Origin: a virus
Virus record (IMG/VR): IMGVR_UViG_3300034198_011603
Coordinates: 1-23,409 of that record
DNA: 23,409 nt
Strand: one strand, 5' to 3'
Shown here: piece by piece, positions 16,304 through 22,874 of the stretch
How the letters are laid out: each line of letters opens with the position of its first letter
Numbering within the stretch: the stretch's first letter is position 1
Notes under the pieces: model-generated
What the model saw: the letters and a program-made list of their open reading frames with translations, nothing else
What the model was told of the DNA's origin: nothing
The model's database searches: none
Made by a program: the position numbers and the translations under genes

Positions 16304-16333
16304 ATGTTACGTCATCTGGATTCCACTGTTCAA
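16304..16333 (-). promoter_or_regulatory. Candidate promoter upstream of the portal gene
   Basis: TTGAAC (16328-16333), 18 bases, TAACAT (16304-16309) on the minus strand, inside the last codons of the terminase gene. Same -35 box and spacing as the site at 14195-14224, with a one-base different -10. The predicted start near 16297 would place the portal ATG about 20 bases downstream. Confidence 0.33.
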
Positions 16334-17464
16334 TCCAGCCCGGTATGCGTATACAGTTGCATCTACCATGTCGTCATGAGCCCCTACCGGGAACCCCAAT
16401 AATTCCCTGCGATATTCCTGGGGCAAATCCCTGCTAAGAAACACCATACCCTGTTCAAACCTGGCTTGCAGAGGATAGAACCGGGTAACCTTGTCTTTGT
16501 CTGGCCTGATGCCCATTACAGGAAGGTTTGTAGTGCGCAGCAATTCGGTAACAACAGCCGCCTGGTATTGCACTTGCTCGATAGCCACGATAGATGGGTT
16601 CCAGGCTTCACAAAATCCTTTGATAAAGCGCAATACCCCGTCAAACGGCTGTCTTGTACGCTGCGCATCCAGAATCCAGATATGCCCGTCTGGTTGTCTG
16701 CCTATTGCCACGCAAGCCGTGTAATCTGCCCCGTCTTTCGTGCTGATGGCCAGATCTACCCCAATGGTCACGTCAATTTGGTCACGCAATGGAGGGTTGC
16801 CCGTCTGTAGCCATGCTTCTTTCAGAAGGGCCCCACTAGAGGATACAAATTCTGCGAGGAATTCCCGCCTGTATACAATTTCCGGGATGCTGGCCCTTGC
16901 TGCCTCTAGTTCTTCCGGATCTAGATAAGGGTTACTTGAACTAGGGAATTGCCAGGAAATGATGTCCTGGGTTCCATCCTGGCCCTTATGGAACAGGGAA
17001 TGAAACCAACCCCCTTCGATGTTAGGGGTTGAAATCATTACAGCCTGGCCTTTTCTGTCTGCTAGGGCAGGTCTAAGCACTTCTGTCCAAACAATTTCAT
17101 CCAGGAAATCGGCTTCGTCCAGGATCACCAGGTCCAGGCTTTCCCCACGCAAGTTATTGGGTTGGTCGCCAGACTTGCAGGAAATGAACCCTCCAGTAGG
17201 GAATTTGGCTGTCCTGGTGGATTCCGCAATCTCGCCACCTAACTGGCTGGCCATTGGTCTAATCATCTGCCAGGCGATAGTAGAGATAGAGTATGTAGGG
17301 GCTACCCACCATACCCGCTTGCCCTCCAGTGCGGATTTAAGGGCCATTACAGAACCCAGGCGCGTCTTACCCCATCTTCTTCCGCAAACGAGGATTTTAA
17401 AGCGGGCAGGATGGGTTGCAACCATTTTCTGAAGTGGATGCAAGGGGGGCAGCGTTACTTTCAC
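16307..17464 (-). CDS. terL: Terminase large subunit (385 aa)
   Basis: The DNA-packaging motor. The ATPase domain has Walker A CGRRWGKT at residues 27-34, Walker B LVILDEAD with the Asp-Glu pair at 116-117, and a coupling motif STPN at 145-148. The RNase H-like nuclease domain starts with Asp237 in GVDLA, has a Glu in VAIEQVQYQ and Asp364/365/368 in HDDMVDATVYA. It cuts concatemers and pumps DNA through the portal, whose gene follows. At 385 residues it is shorter than many large terminases, yet all motifs are present. The start is a GTG that overlaps the upstream stop as GTGA, so translation is probably coupled. Confidence 0.95.
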   Translation of the reverse strand: MKVTLPPLHPLQKMVATHPARFKILVCGRRWGKTRLGSVMALKSALEGKRVWWVAPTYSISTIAWQMIRPMASQLGGEIAESTRTAKFPTGGFISCKSGDQPNNLRGESLDLVILDEADFLDEIVWTEVLRPALADRKGQAVMISTPNIEGGWFHSLFHKGQDGTQDIISWQFPSSSNPYLDPEELEAARASIPEIVYRREFLAEFVSSSGALLKEAWLQTGNPPLRDQIDVTIGVDLAISTKDGADYTACVAIGRQPDGHIWILDAQRTRQPFDGVLRFIKGFCEAWNPSIVAIEQVQYQAAVVTELLRTTNLPVMGIRPDKDKVTRFYPLQARFEQGMVFLSRDLPQEYRRELLGFPVGAHDDMVDATVYAYRAGLNSGIQMT

Positions 17465-18075
17465 CGGCTAACCAATCTGCCCCAGGTATCCCGTTGCTCT
17501 GGTTCGTACCCATAAACGTTAAACAATGCGTCTACTTCACCTGGGTCAAGCATGAGCACGTCATGGCGCCAGTTGCAATACCGGGAATCCCGTTCTTTTG
17601 CCTTTTCGCTGCCGCAAATCAAACAACAGCCATACCTTGCCAGATCCCGCGCAACAATGGTTTCCCAGCGCGGATCATTGCTTAGATGTTCTACACTGCT
17701 CTTCTTGTTCAGATATTTGCTTACCGAACACGAATCACAATACACGCTAGAGGGGTGACCCATCTGGCCAGGCAGATTACACGATGCGCATCGCATATTG
17801 CCATCGTTTTCACGCTTCTGTCTGTGATATTGCACAGAATCAATGAGGCTTAGCGTGATAGTGTTAGAGCCCTTCTTGTTTACATAGATGTTATTGATGT
17901 AATCAGGCTTATCGTGGTTGTCCCAAATGTATAAAGCGATCTTCCGTGCAAGTGATTCATGCACGCGCATATTAGCCGAAAGTTTCGATAAATGAATCGG
18001 CCCTGCCGCTGTGAATTGCTTTACTTGTTCAATCCTGCGATCAGAAGGCGCATGGGGCTTATGTGAATTAGACAT
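17461..18075 (-). CDS. Unknown protein with two Cys clusters, upstream of the large terminase (204 aa)
   Basis: Residues 15-75 look like a small winged-helix unit (IHLSKLSANMRVHESLARKI). A first zinc-finger-like cluster has Cys96, Cys99, Cys113 and Cys116; a second has Cys150/151, Cys154, Cys167 and perhaps His171. Such proteins may bind DNA or act in packaging site recognition, but no family is recognised. ATG at 18075 overlaps the upstream 56-residue gene by eight bases, with GAGGGA four bases upstream. Its stop overlaps the terminase start, implying co-translation. Confidence 0.65.
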   Translation of the reverse strand: MSNSHKPHAPSDRRIEQVKQFTAAGPIHLSKLSANMRVHESLARKIALYIWDNHDKPDYINNIYVNKKGSNTITLSLIDSVQYHRQKRENDGNMRCASCNLPGQMGHPSSVYCDSCSVSKYLNKKSSVEHLSNDPRWETIVARDLARYGCCLICGSEKAKERDSRYCNWRHDVLMLDPGEVDALFNVYGYEPEQRDTWGRLVSR

Positions 18076-18238
18076 CGTCCCTCATTTCCTCTAAGCCACC
18101 GATCACCATTTCCAGGTCGTTGATATACAGGCTAAGCTCATTTCGGACTGCAAACCTGGTTTCTGTTGTCGCTAGATGCGTCATTTCACTAACGACACGA
18201 TTTAGAAAGCTAATAATGCCATCCAGCCTGTAGTTCAC
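18068..18238 (-). CDS. Small protein of unknown function (56 aa)
   Basis: A 56-codon frame starting at a GTG whose bases overlap the stop of the MazG-like gene (GTGA), and ending inside the start of the next gene by eight bases. It fills an otherwise empty 159-bp gap in a block where genes are contiguous. Residues: MNYRLDGIISFLNRVVSEMT at the start and ETRFAVRNELSLYINDLEMV later; it is predicted largely helical and may dimerise. The ribosome site is weak (GAGG), fitting translational coupling. Function unknown. Confidence 0.6.
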   Translation of the reverse strand: MNYRLDGIISFLNRVVSEMTHLATTETRFAVRNELSLYINDLEMVIGGLEEMRDDV

Positions 18239-18585
18239 TGGCTACCTCGATTCATCGATTGCTGCGCACTGAATCCGGCAGGATAGCGCTTCTTTAGCTT
18301 TACGATGTTACGCATCGCCACGCTATGCAGTTGCGTATCCAGGACGCTGCAAATTTCGGAGATATACCAGAGAACATCCCCTAGTTCTTCAATAATGGCC
18401 GTTGCATTCAATGGATGCCCGTGCCCCAGGGCTTTCTTGATTAGATCCGCAACTTCACCAGATTCGCCAGCAAGCCCCAGGCCCGCAATGGCTAACCGAT
18501 GTTCCGGCATCATTTCCGTCCTGGCTGTACGCTTTGCGGATTCTTGGTATTCGTTGAATTGCAGATTATCTCCCGGCAATAACAT
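18235..18585 (-). CDS. MazG-like nucleotide pyrophosphohydrolase (116 aa)
   Basis: Contains the metal-binding pattern of the all-alpha NTP pyrophosphatase family: GLAGESGEVADLIKK with Glu41 and Glu44, followed by EELGDVLWY with Glu67 and Asp70. The C-terminal KKRYPAGFSAQQSMNR is also typical of phage MazG-like proteins. The family hydrolyses nucleoside triphosphates to monophosphates and pyrophosphate. In phages it is thought to alter nucleotide pools or lower host alarmone stress signals; the substrate here is unknown. ATG at 18585 with AAGGA seven bases upstream; overlaps the preceding gene by 20 bases. Confidence 0.85.
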   Translation of the reverse strand: MLLPGDNLQFNEYQESAKRTARTEMMPEHRLAIAGLGLAGESGEVADLIKKALGHGHPLNATAIIEELGDVLWYISEICSVLDTQLHSVAMRNIVKLKKRYPAGFSAQQSMNRGSQ

Positions 18586-18871
18586 TAATCATCCTTACCG
18601 TGTACGGGTTACCATTTGGCTGCAAAACCCCGTGCTTATCGAGTACGCTAGCAATAAGTGACGGCTTCTTGCCCTGTTGCGTGGCTTTCTTGATAAGCTC
18701 CACGATTTCAGGGTTGTGTACCATTGCTTTGCTCTTGTTAGGGCGGATTTTTTCACGAAGCCGCTTAGCTTCGTTCTTGCATTTCATCTTGCAATACTTT
18801 TGGGGTAAGTGCCCGTATGGGTTAACTTCTGCAATGAAATCAGAATTGCAGATAGGACAAATTGCCTGCAT
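18566..18871 (-). CDS. Small zinc-finger-like protein (101 aa)
   Basis: Cys5, Cys8, Cys27 and Cys31 form a treble-clef-like zinc site (CPIC, then YCKMKCKNEAKRLRE), followed by a basic segment and a C-terminal helical part that could be a DNA-binding helix-turn-helix (EIVELIKKATQQGKKPSLIA). Likely nucleic-acid binding, perhaps regulatory. ATG at 18871 with GGAGGG three bases upstream. No named family. Confidence 0.65.
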   Translation of the reverse strand: MQAICPICNSDFIAEVNPYGHLPQKYCKMKCKNEAKRLREKIRPNKSKAMVHNPEIVELIKKATQQGKKPSLIASVLDKHGVLQPNGNPYTVRMINVIAGR

Positions 18872-18880
18872 AAGCCCTCC

Positions 18881-19063
18881 TTATGCCTGGCTTTTGTCAC
18901 CTTCTTCTACTGGCGCCATAGAGCCCGCAACCTTTAGCCATTTGATGGTTGCAGCCAGCTTCGTAAGTAACTTCCAGGACATCTTTAGTTCAATAACGAC
19001 AACCGGGTATCCGTTGTCATCCTGGCGCAATTTGATCTGAGTTTCAATTCCATCTTTAGGCAT
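18881..19063 (-). CDS. Small protein of unknown function (60 aa)
   Basis: A 60-residue frame between two others, overlapping the upstream gene by eight bases. The sequence alternates beta strand and helix (DDNGYPVVVIELKMSWKLL). ATG at 19063 has GAGGC nearby. No family recognised. Confidence 0.5.
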   Translation of the reverse strand: MPKDGIETQIKLRQDDNGYPVVVIELKMSWKLLTKLAATIKWLKVAGSMAPVEEGDKSQA

Positions 19064-19292
19064 TGGATGCCTCTAGCCTGTTTGCTTCTTCTTCAATGTC
19101 AGAAAAAGCGATGCGAATCATTTCATCGTCTATTTTGGCAAGTTGCGCCATTGCATCCCGCATCATTTGCCTAACTGATGCCTGGCTCCACCTTTTAGTG
19201 GCTTCAATGTATACACAAGAAGCAAATTCTTCCCGTATGCGCGTGCAAATGTCCGTAAGCATTTGCACTTCGTTTTCGTTCATTGGCACCAT
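19056..19292 (-). CDS. Small acidic helical protein (78 aa)
   Basis: A Glu/Met-rich, almost entirely helical protein (MLTDICTRIREEFASC, then MMRDAMAQLAKIDDEMIR) encoded nine bases after the terminase small subunit-like gene. ATG at 19292 lies behind GGGGG with a short spacer; a second ATG three codons in is possible. No family recognised. Location suggests a helper of packaging or DNA metabolism. Confidence 0.55.
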   Translation of the reverse strand: MVPMNENEVQMLTDICTRIREEFASCVYIEATKRWSQASVRQMMRDAMAQLAKIDDEMIRIAFSDIEEEANRLEASNA

Positions 19293-19300
19293 TAGCCCCC

Positions 19301-19726
19301 TTAGTTTTCTGCGTGGTTATCCTGTTCGTCTGCCCAACGGATAACGATTTCCTGCTGGCGCTCCATTTCGGGCTTTCTCTCTCCCCATCTATCCGGGAAT
19401 CTGCGAGACAACAGCCAGGCGCTGGCCCGCCAGTCCCCTTCTTGCCCTGATCGGCTAATTATATTCACATGCTGGCGCTCCCATGAAGCGATTGCCTGTT
19501 CGCATTGATGATTCAACACATCATCCTGCGCGCGCCAGTCTTGAAGCGTGGTAGGTGCAATTCCGGCTGCTTTTGCTGCTGCGGCAAACGATAGACCTTC
19601 TGACAAACACTGAAGGATGATATCTACCCTATCTTGCGTCATCTTAGATGGCCCGCGCGGTCTACCACGGGTAACAGAACGGCCTTTTGGTCTGCGCTCT
19701 TTTGGCAGTATCAAATCGTCACTCAT
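19301..19726 (-). CDS. Terminase small subunit-like protein (141 aa)
   Basis: A basic N-terminus (KERRPKGRSVTRGRPRGPSK), a helix-turn-helix at about residues 45-70 (FAAAAKAAGIAPTTLQDWRA), and the common ending GDWRASAWLLSRRFPDRWGER, which appears in many phage small-terminase proteins. It would recognise the packaging site and load the large subunit. Six small genes separate it from the large terminase, unusual because the two subunits are normally neighbours. Start and upstream stop share a base (TAATG at 19726). Confidence 0.78.
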   Translation of the reverse strand: MSDDLILPKERRPKGRSVTRGRPRGPSKMTQDRVDIILQCLSEGLSFAAAAKAAGIAPTTLQDWRAQDDVLNHQCEQAIASWERQHVNIISRSGQEGDWRASAWLLSRRFPDRWGERKPEMERQQEIVIRWADEQDNHAEN

Positions 19727-20520
19727 TAGTTGCTCATTCCGAAATACTGGCGATCTAGTAAGTCTGCTATCAGATATTTACCGCTGCTGCGTGCTTTCGA
19801 TAGACGAACAAGATAGCATCCTGTTTCGGTGGGCGGATAGGCCCCGTCTGATGCGTATCCCCCATATCGGTGCATCGTACCCGCATTGATAAACCATCTA
19901 CGCTGCCAATAGAAGCCAACATTGGGTTGGTATTTAAGAACCGTGGTTTTCGTTACGCTAGCCCTATGGTGATGGCCGTGCAAGTATATATCGGCAACCA
20001 CATTTTCCTGCATATCGTGGATTGCGTTTAAACTTGCGCCTGGTTTGCGTCCAGTACCCCTTACGCCATGTTGCGCATAAACAACCCAAACTTGCCCGTG
20101 CGCGTGGATAGCAAGTGCCCCTGCCTTATTTAGGTACGGGATTTTGTTGGATGCGCACCAAAACGAGACAACATCGATATCGGCTTCCCTTGCTGTCCTG
20201 GCTTCGTGGTTACCCGTCAAACACGCAAGGATTCTGTGAGCCCTAGGCCCAAACAGTTCTTCCAATTGCTCTAATTGTTCCTGGGGGCTAAGTTTCTGCT
20301 CATGCACAGAACCAACAGAACGCTTGATTGCCATTTCGAGCATATCGCCACAAAGAATCAGATATGCCTTCTGTTTGTCTGCATATGCAAGGATACGTTG
20401 CACCAGGGCCATATCGCACCATTCGGAACCCAGGTGCCAATCCGATGCGATAAGTATGCGCAAATCCGCTGTTTCAGGATGAAGTTTGCACTCTACTGTA
20501 GGAATCCCCAGGTCCGACAT
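19726..20520 (-). CDS. Calcineurin-like metallophosphoesterase (264 aa)
   Basis: All five metal-binding blocks are present: Asp27-x-His29 (SDWHLGS), Gly58-Asp59 (LCGDMLE), Gly-Asn104-His105-Glu (TGNHE), His151 in YAQHG, and GHHH at 182-185. The family uses two metal ions to cleave phosphodiesters or phosphomonoesters. The fold is also used by DNA exonucleases such as SbcD/Mre11, but with no helicase partner here the substrate is open (nucleotides, DNA ends or protein). It lies directly upstream of the terminase small subunit-like gene in a TAATG-coupled run and begins at another TAATG. Confidence 0.88.
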   Translation of the reverse strand: MSDLGIPTVECKLHPETADLRILIASDWHLGSEWCDMALVQRILAYADKQKAYLILCGDMLEMAIKRSVGSVHEQKLSPQEQLEQLEELFGPRAHRILACLTGNHEARTAREADIDVVSFWCASNKIPYLNKAGALAIHAHGQVWVVYAQHGVRGTGRKPGASLNAIHDMQENVVADIYLHGHHHRASVTKTTVLKYQPNVGFYWQRRWFINAGTMHRYGGYASDGAYPPTETGCYLVRLSKARSSGKYLIADLLDRQYFGMSN

Positions 20521-20951
20521 TAGTTTCCGCTTTCCTGCTGCGCTATTGCGTGGCTTAGTAAGGGGAAGTCAGAACGCTTCAGATTTGACCAGCAATAGTA
20601 ATTAAGTGGCGTACCCTTTTCAGTTTGCCAGGCCATATGCAACCGGCCCTTCTTCGTCCACTTGAAACCTACCTGGCAAGGGATATAGAGCCTTACCTTT
20701 TGGTCGCTCCATTCCTCTAGCCAACCAATTAGACCCATAATGTTCTGTCTGATGGCTTTATCCAGATCCGGCCTACTGGATGCCAGCAACCCCGGCAATT
20801 CTGCATCTTCAACGTAATACCGGATAGACAAATCCGCGCCTGGAATTTCAATGTCGAGATAGAGCCCGCAATCATCCTTGCCAGTAATGAAGTGGCCCTT
20901 AAGGTCCTTGGTTAGGCTGCAAATTTCAGACAGGATTTCAATAGCCGTCAT
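20520..20951 (-). CDS. Unknown protein near the start of the minus-strand block (143 aa)
   Basis: ATG at 20951 with GGGGGG about nine bases upstream. The protein is alpha/beta (KGHFITGKDDCGLYLDIEIP, and then an aromatic region KGRLHMAWQTEKGTPLNYYC). It has no catalytic motif I recognise. Position between resolvase and phosphoesterase suggests nucleic-acid metabolism. Confidence 0.6.
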   Translation of the reverse strand: MTAIEILSEICSLTKDLKGHFITGKDDCGLYLDIEIPGADLSIRYYVEDAELPGLLASSRPDLDKAIRQNIMGLIGWLEEWSDQKVRLYIPCQVGFKWTKKGRLHMAWQTEKGTPLNYYCWSNLKRSDFPLLSHAIAQQESGN

Positions 20952-20993
20952 GGTCGCTGCCCCCCTGTTTCAACGTAACCGAAACCAGGCGCC

Positions 20994-21176
20994 TTATTCC
21001 AGATGTTCACCAATAGCCCGCAAATGTTTCAGGAAAGCCGTGGCCCTGGCGTCCAGGTCGTTCCATTCCACCAAACAGGGCCGGCATAGCTTATCCCGAT
21101 ATTCCGGGCTTCGTTTCTTGGCTTCAACCTGGATACCGCATCCAGAACATTCAAATAGTGCATAAGCATGCGGCAT
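20994..21176 (-). CDS. Small zinc-ribbon protein (60 aa)
   Basis: Cys10-x-x-Cys13 and Cys31-x-x-Cys34 form a zinc ribbon (FECSGCGIQVEAK, then KLCRPCLVEW), followed by one helix. The start at 21176 is chosen because AGGGA lies just upstream and it leaves a ten-base gap after the resolvase gene. An ATG at 21203, nine codons upstream, would overlap that gene and lacks a ribosome site. Probably a nucleic-acid-binding or adaptor protein. Confidence 0.6.
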   Translation of the reverse strand: MPHAYALFECSGCGIQVEAKKRSPEYRDKLCRPCLVEWNDLDARATAFLKHLRAIGEHLE

Positions 21177-21186
21177 ATGTCCCTGC

Positions 21187-21606
21187 TTATTGCCCGATGT
21201 CATCAAACGTGGCGATTTTAGGCATCACTCTGCATTTCCAGTGATAGCCCAATTGCTTCTTAGGAACTTTCCAGATATGAAGCTCCATCACCTGGCGATC
21301 ATCGTCCCAAACGCTGCCAGTGAAGGCGTCCATAATCCCGCCTGCTGCGTTATCCGCATCCCCACGGCTAGCAGCAACCATAAGCCACATAGAAACGGCC
21401 TGTTTGCCAAACAGTGTTGCCTTCTTGGAATAGCGTTCCTCGATAGTGGTATCGATGGCTTGGCGTATCAGGGCTTTCCATTCCTGATATTCCCGTGGCA
21501 TATGAACCCCCCACTTCGAGGCCCGTGGCCGTGGTTTGGTTCTAACGGGTATATCTTCTGACTGGATAACCAGCATTTGGCTTTCGGCGTCCCAATGGAT
21601 GTCCAT
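21187..21606 (-). CDS. RusA-family Holliday junction resolvase-like endonuclease (139 aa)
   Basis: RGDADNAAGGIMDAFTGSVW followed by Asp-Asp-Asp matches the RusA core: Asp83, Asp85 and Asn86, Asp93, and the DDD cluster at 101-103 supply the acidic metal site. RusA proteins act as dimers that cut four-way DNA junctions and help resolve replication or packaging intermediates. ATG at 21606 with GGGGGC five bases upstream is preferred over a TTG four codons earlier. It is the first gene of the minus-strand block, just downstream of the repeat-rich control region. Confidence 0.88.
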   Translation of the reverse strand: MDIHWDAESQMLVIQSEDIPVRTKPRPRASKWGVHMPREYQEWKALIRQAIDTTIEERYSKKATLFGKQAVSMWLMVAASRGDADNAAGGIMDAFTGSVWDDDRQVMELHIWKVPKKQLGYHWKCRVMPKIATFDDIGQ

Positions 21607-21633
21607 TATTGCCCCCAATATGCTTCCACGATG

Positions 21634-21662
21634 ATCATACCCCAGAAATTCGGTTCTAACGA
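21634..21662 (-). promoter_or_regulatory. Candidate leftward promoter for the minus-strand block
   Basis: TATGAT (21634-21639, a 5/6 -10) with a weak 3/6 -35 (TCGTTA, 21657-21662) 17 bases upstream. It would begin transcription about 20 bases before the resolvase ATG. Repeats start five bases further upstream, which fits a promoter that needs an activator. Confidence 0.42.
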
Positions 21663-21666
21663 AACA

Positions 21667-21749
21667 TTGGTCAAGTTAGGTCAAGTCTTTGGTCAAATCC
21701 CGTAAATCGAGATATGGCGCGGCTTTCCCGGCTTTGGTCACGTTGGTCA
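21667..21749 (-). repeat. Left cluster of TTGACC repeats (five copies)
   Basis: On the minus strand TTGACC(A)-type copies lie at 21667-21674, 21677-21684 (degenerate), 21689-21696, 21734-21740 and 21743-21749. The first three are spaced 10-12 bases apart, near one helical turn. They read in the direction of leftward transcription. Confidence 0.8.
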
Positions 21750-21851
21750 TGTGTTTTGACAAAAACTTTTCTTTCTACAGGCATCTACCTGCTTTCTAAT
21801 TAAACTTTTTTACTAAATGGGTCGCGTCATATACACTTTTTACTTTTTCTA
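21750..21851. other. AT-rich core between the two repeat clusters
   Basis: About 100 bases with long T and A runs (CTTTTCTTTC, TTAAACTTTTTTACT, ACTTTTTACTTTTTC) and no frame. An AT-rich block flanked by clustered repeats is the layout of iteron-type replication origins, and also of divergent control regions. Confidence 0.5.
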
Positions 21852-21944
21852 TTGACCAACTTGACCAAACCTGTAAAGCCTGAACAGGAGCGGATCTACA
21901 GGTTGACCAAGACTTGACCAAGACTTGACCGGTCACTTGACCAA
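21852..21944 (+). repeat. Right cluster of TTGACCAA repeats (six copies)
   Basis: Copies start at 21852, 21861, 21903, 21914, 21925 (TTGACCGG) and 21937. The copies at 21903, 21914 and 21925 form an exact 11-bp tandem, TTGACCAAGAC. A perfect palindrome TGACCGGTCA lies at 21926-21935. Orientation mirrors the left cluster, so both point outward. Confidence 0.85.
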
Positions 21945-21952
21945 AGCAGGAT

Positions 21953-21982
21953 TTGACATCCTGGCCAGCGTTTTGTTACAAC
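21953..21982 (+). promoter_or_regulatory. Candidate rightward promoter for the plus-strand gene cassettes
   Basis: TTGACA (21953-21958), a perfect -35, is followed after 18 bases by TACAAC (21977-21982), a 4/6 -10 preceded by TGT, giving an extended -10. The nearest repeat ends nine bases upstream of the -35. The predicted start is at about 21989, the first base of a leader hairpin. Confidence 0.5.
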
Positions 21983-21988
21983 TAAATT

Positions 21989-22036
21989 GTGGCCAGGGGG
22001 CCACCCATACAACAACCCTAAGGGGGGGTTACCACC
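21989..22036 (+). promoter_or_regulatory. Leader cassette A: hairpin plus 16-nt start box
   Basis: Hairpin GTGGCC-AGGG-GGCCAC at 21989-22004, then CAACCCTAAGGGGGGG at 22013-22028, which matches the box of the other three cassettes in 14 of 16 positions. The G-run serves as ribosome site, eight bases before the ATG. Confidence 0.75.
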
Positions 22037-22285
22037 ATGCCTTACATCGAAAAGAACCCGTACCATACTGGCGCTAAGGTCATCTTCATGGATGAATTCC
22101 GTGGTTTTCATGAAGCCGTGGTTGGTTACACCAATGGCTACAGCTATCACTTGAAGTCAGAGGAATTCGGCATCATCCACCGTACCCGGCCCCAGATGGA
22201 CCTGGCGCATCGTGAATATGTAATAGTCTGCGAGGAACACCGGCAAGCCGCACGTTGGATGCGCGATTATTCCGCCGTCGATTAA
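22037..22285 (+). CDS. Plus-strand cassette protein 1, unknown (82 aa)
   Basis: First gene to the right of the control region, hence probably early expressed. A compact acidic protein (FMDEFRGFHEAVVGYTNGYS, later CEEHRQAARWMRDY) with many aromatic residues and no known motif. ATG at 22037 behind the G7 ribosome site. Small, solitary early genes like this often act on host functions, but nothing in the sequence shows it. Confidence 0.72.
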   Translation: MPYIEKNPYHTGAKVIFMDEFRGFHEAVVGYTNGYSYHLKSEEFGIIHRTRPQMDLAHREYVIVCEEHRQAARWMRDYSAVD

Positions 22286-22289
22286 GCAG

Positions 22290-22346
22290 CACCATAGGGG
22301 CCTGGATACCCGGGCCCCGAAACTACCAACCCTAATGGAGGGAACA
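22290..22346 (+). promoter_or_regulatory. Leader cassette B: 35-nt repeat with hairpin plus start box
   Basis: 22290-22324 is identical to 22818-22852. It holds a nine-pair stem GGGGCCTGG / CCGGGCCCC with loop ATAC (22297-22318); one pair is U.G in plus-strand RNA. CAACCCTAATGGAGGG follows at 22327-22342, four bases before the ATG. Confidence 0.85.
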
Positions 22347-22814
22347 ATGGAAATGGAACTCATCTTTGCAGGGCAACCCGTGGAAATTGTGGATATTGCC
22401 CCCACCTTCTTCAGTGACGATCAGAAGCAGGCCACCGAAATCATCACGATTTGCAGCAAAGACAAGAAGAACCCGTGGATGGCTACCGTCCTGGCGCAGG
22501 ATCTGACCTGGCGGGAAAGGGGAAAGCCGTGGACCAGGGCAGAGCAGCGGACCGTTTCGGATAAGGTGAACACGATCGCAACCCGTAAGTTCTTCAAGTC
22601 TACCTACCTGGATACCGGTATCGCCAGCAACTGGAACGGCTATATCCAGGCCAGTGGATTCCCGTTGTGTATTGCCTACACCAGGGAAGAAGCGGCATCC
22701 ATCCTGAAAGTGGATTTTGACAGCATCCAGCATGTTATCGAGGTGAGCCCAAAGGATCGCCATCCTGAATTGATTTTGGCCGTCAATTACGGCTATGTCT
22801 GGCAAGCCAACTAG
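22347..22814 (+). CDS. Plus-strand cassette protein 2, unknown (155 aa)
   Basis: The ATG at 22347 (MEMELIFAGQPVEIV) is chosen because GGAGGG at 22337-22342 lies four bases upstream, as in the sister cassettes; an ATG at 22335 is itself part of the ribosome-site box. The protein is mixed alpha/beta (EIITICSKDKKNPWMATVLA, then AIREEAASIL-like helix near the end, read in sequence as YTREEAASILKVDF). No catalytic motif or membrane segment. Function unknown. Confidence 0.72.
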   Translation: MEMELIFAGQPVEIVDIAPTFFSDDQKQATEIITICSKDKKNPWMATVLAQDLTWRERGKPWTRAEQRTVSDKVNTIATRKFFKSTYLDTGIASNWNGYIQASGFPLCIAYTREEAASILKVDFDSIQHVIEVSPKDRHPELILAVNYGYVWQAN

Positions 22815-22817
22815 CGA

Positions 22818-22874
22818 CACCATAGGGGCCTGGATACCCGGGCCCCGAAACTGCAACCCTAATGGAGGGTAACG
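22818..22874 (+). promoter_or_regulatory. Leader cassette C: 35-nt repeat with hairpin plus start box
   Basis: Same 35-nt unit as cassette B, with stem at 22825-22846. The box CAACCCTAATGGAGGG is at 22854-22869, five bases before the ATG at 22875. Confidence 0.85.

Noticed and set aside
21667-21958. CRISPR array
   Set aside because: Units are 6-11 bases, spacing is irregular and there are no spacer-sized unique sequences or cas genes.
22297-22318. Rho-independent terminators between plus-strand cassettes
   Set aside because: The stems are strong, but all are followed by GA/C-rich sequence leading into a ribosome site, with no T-tract.
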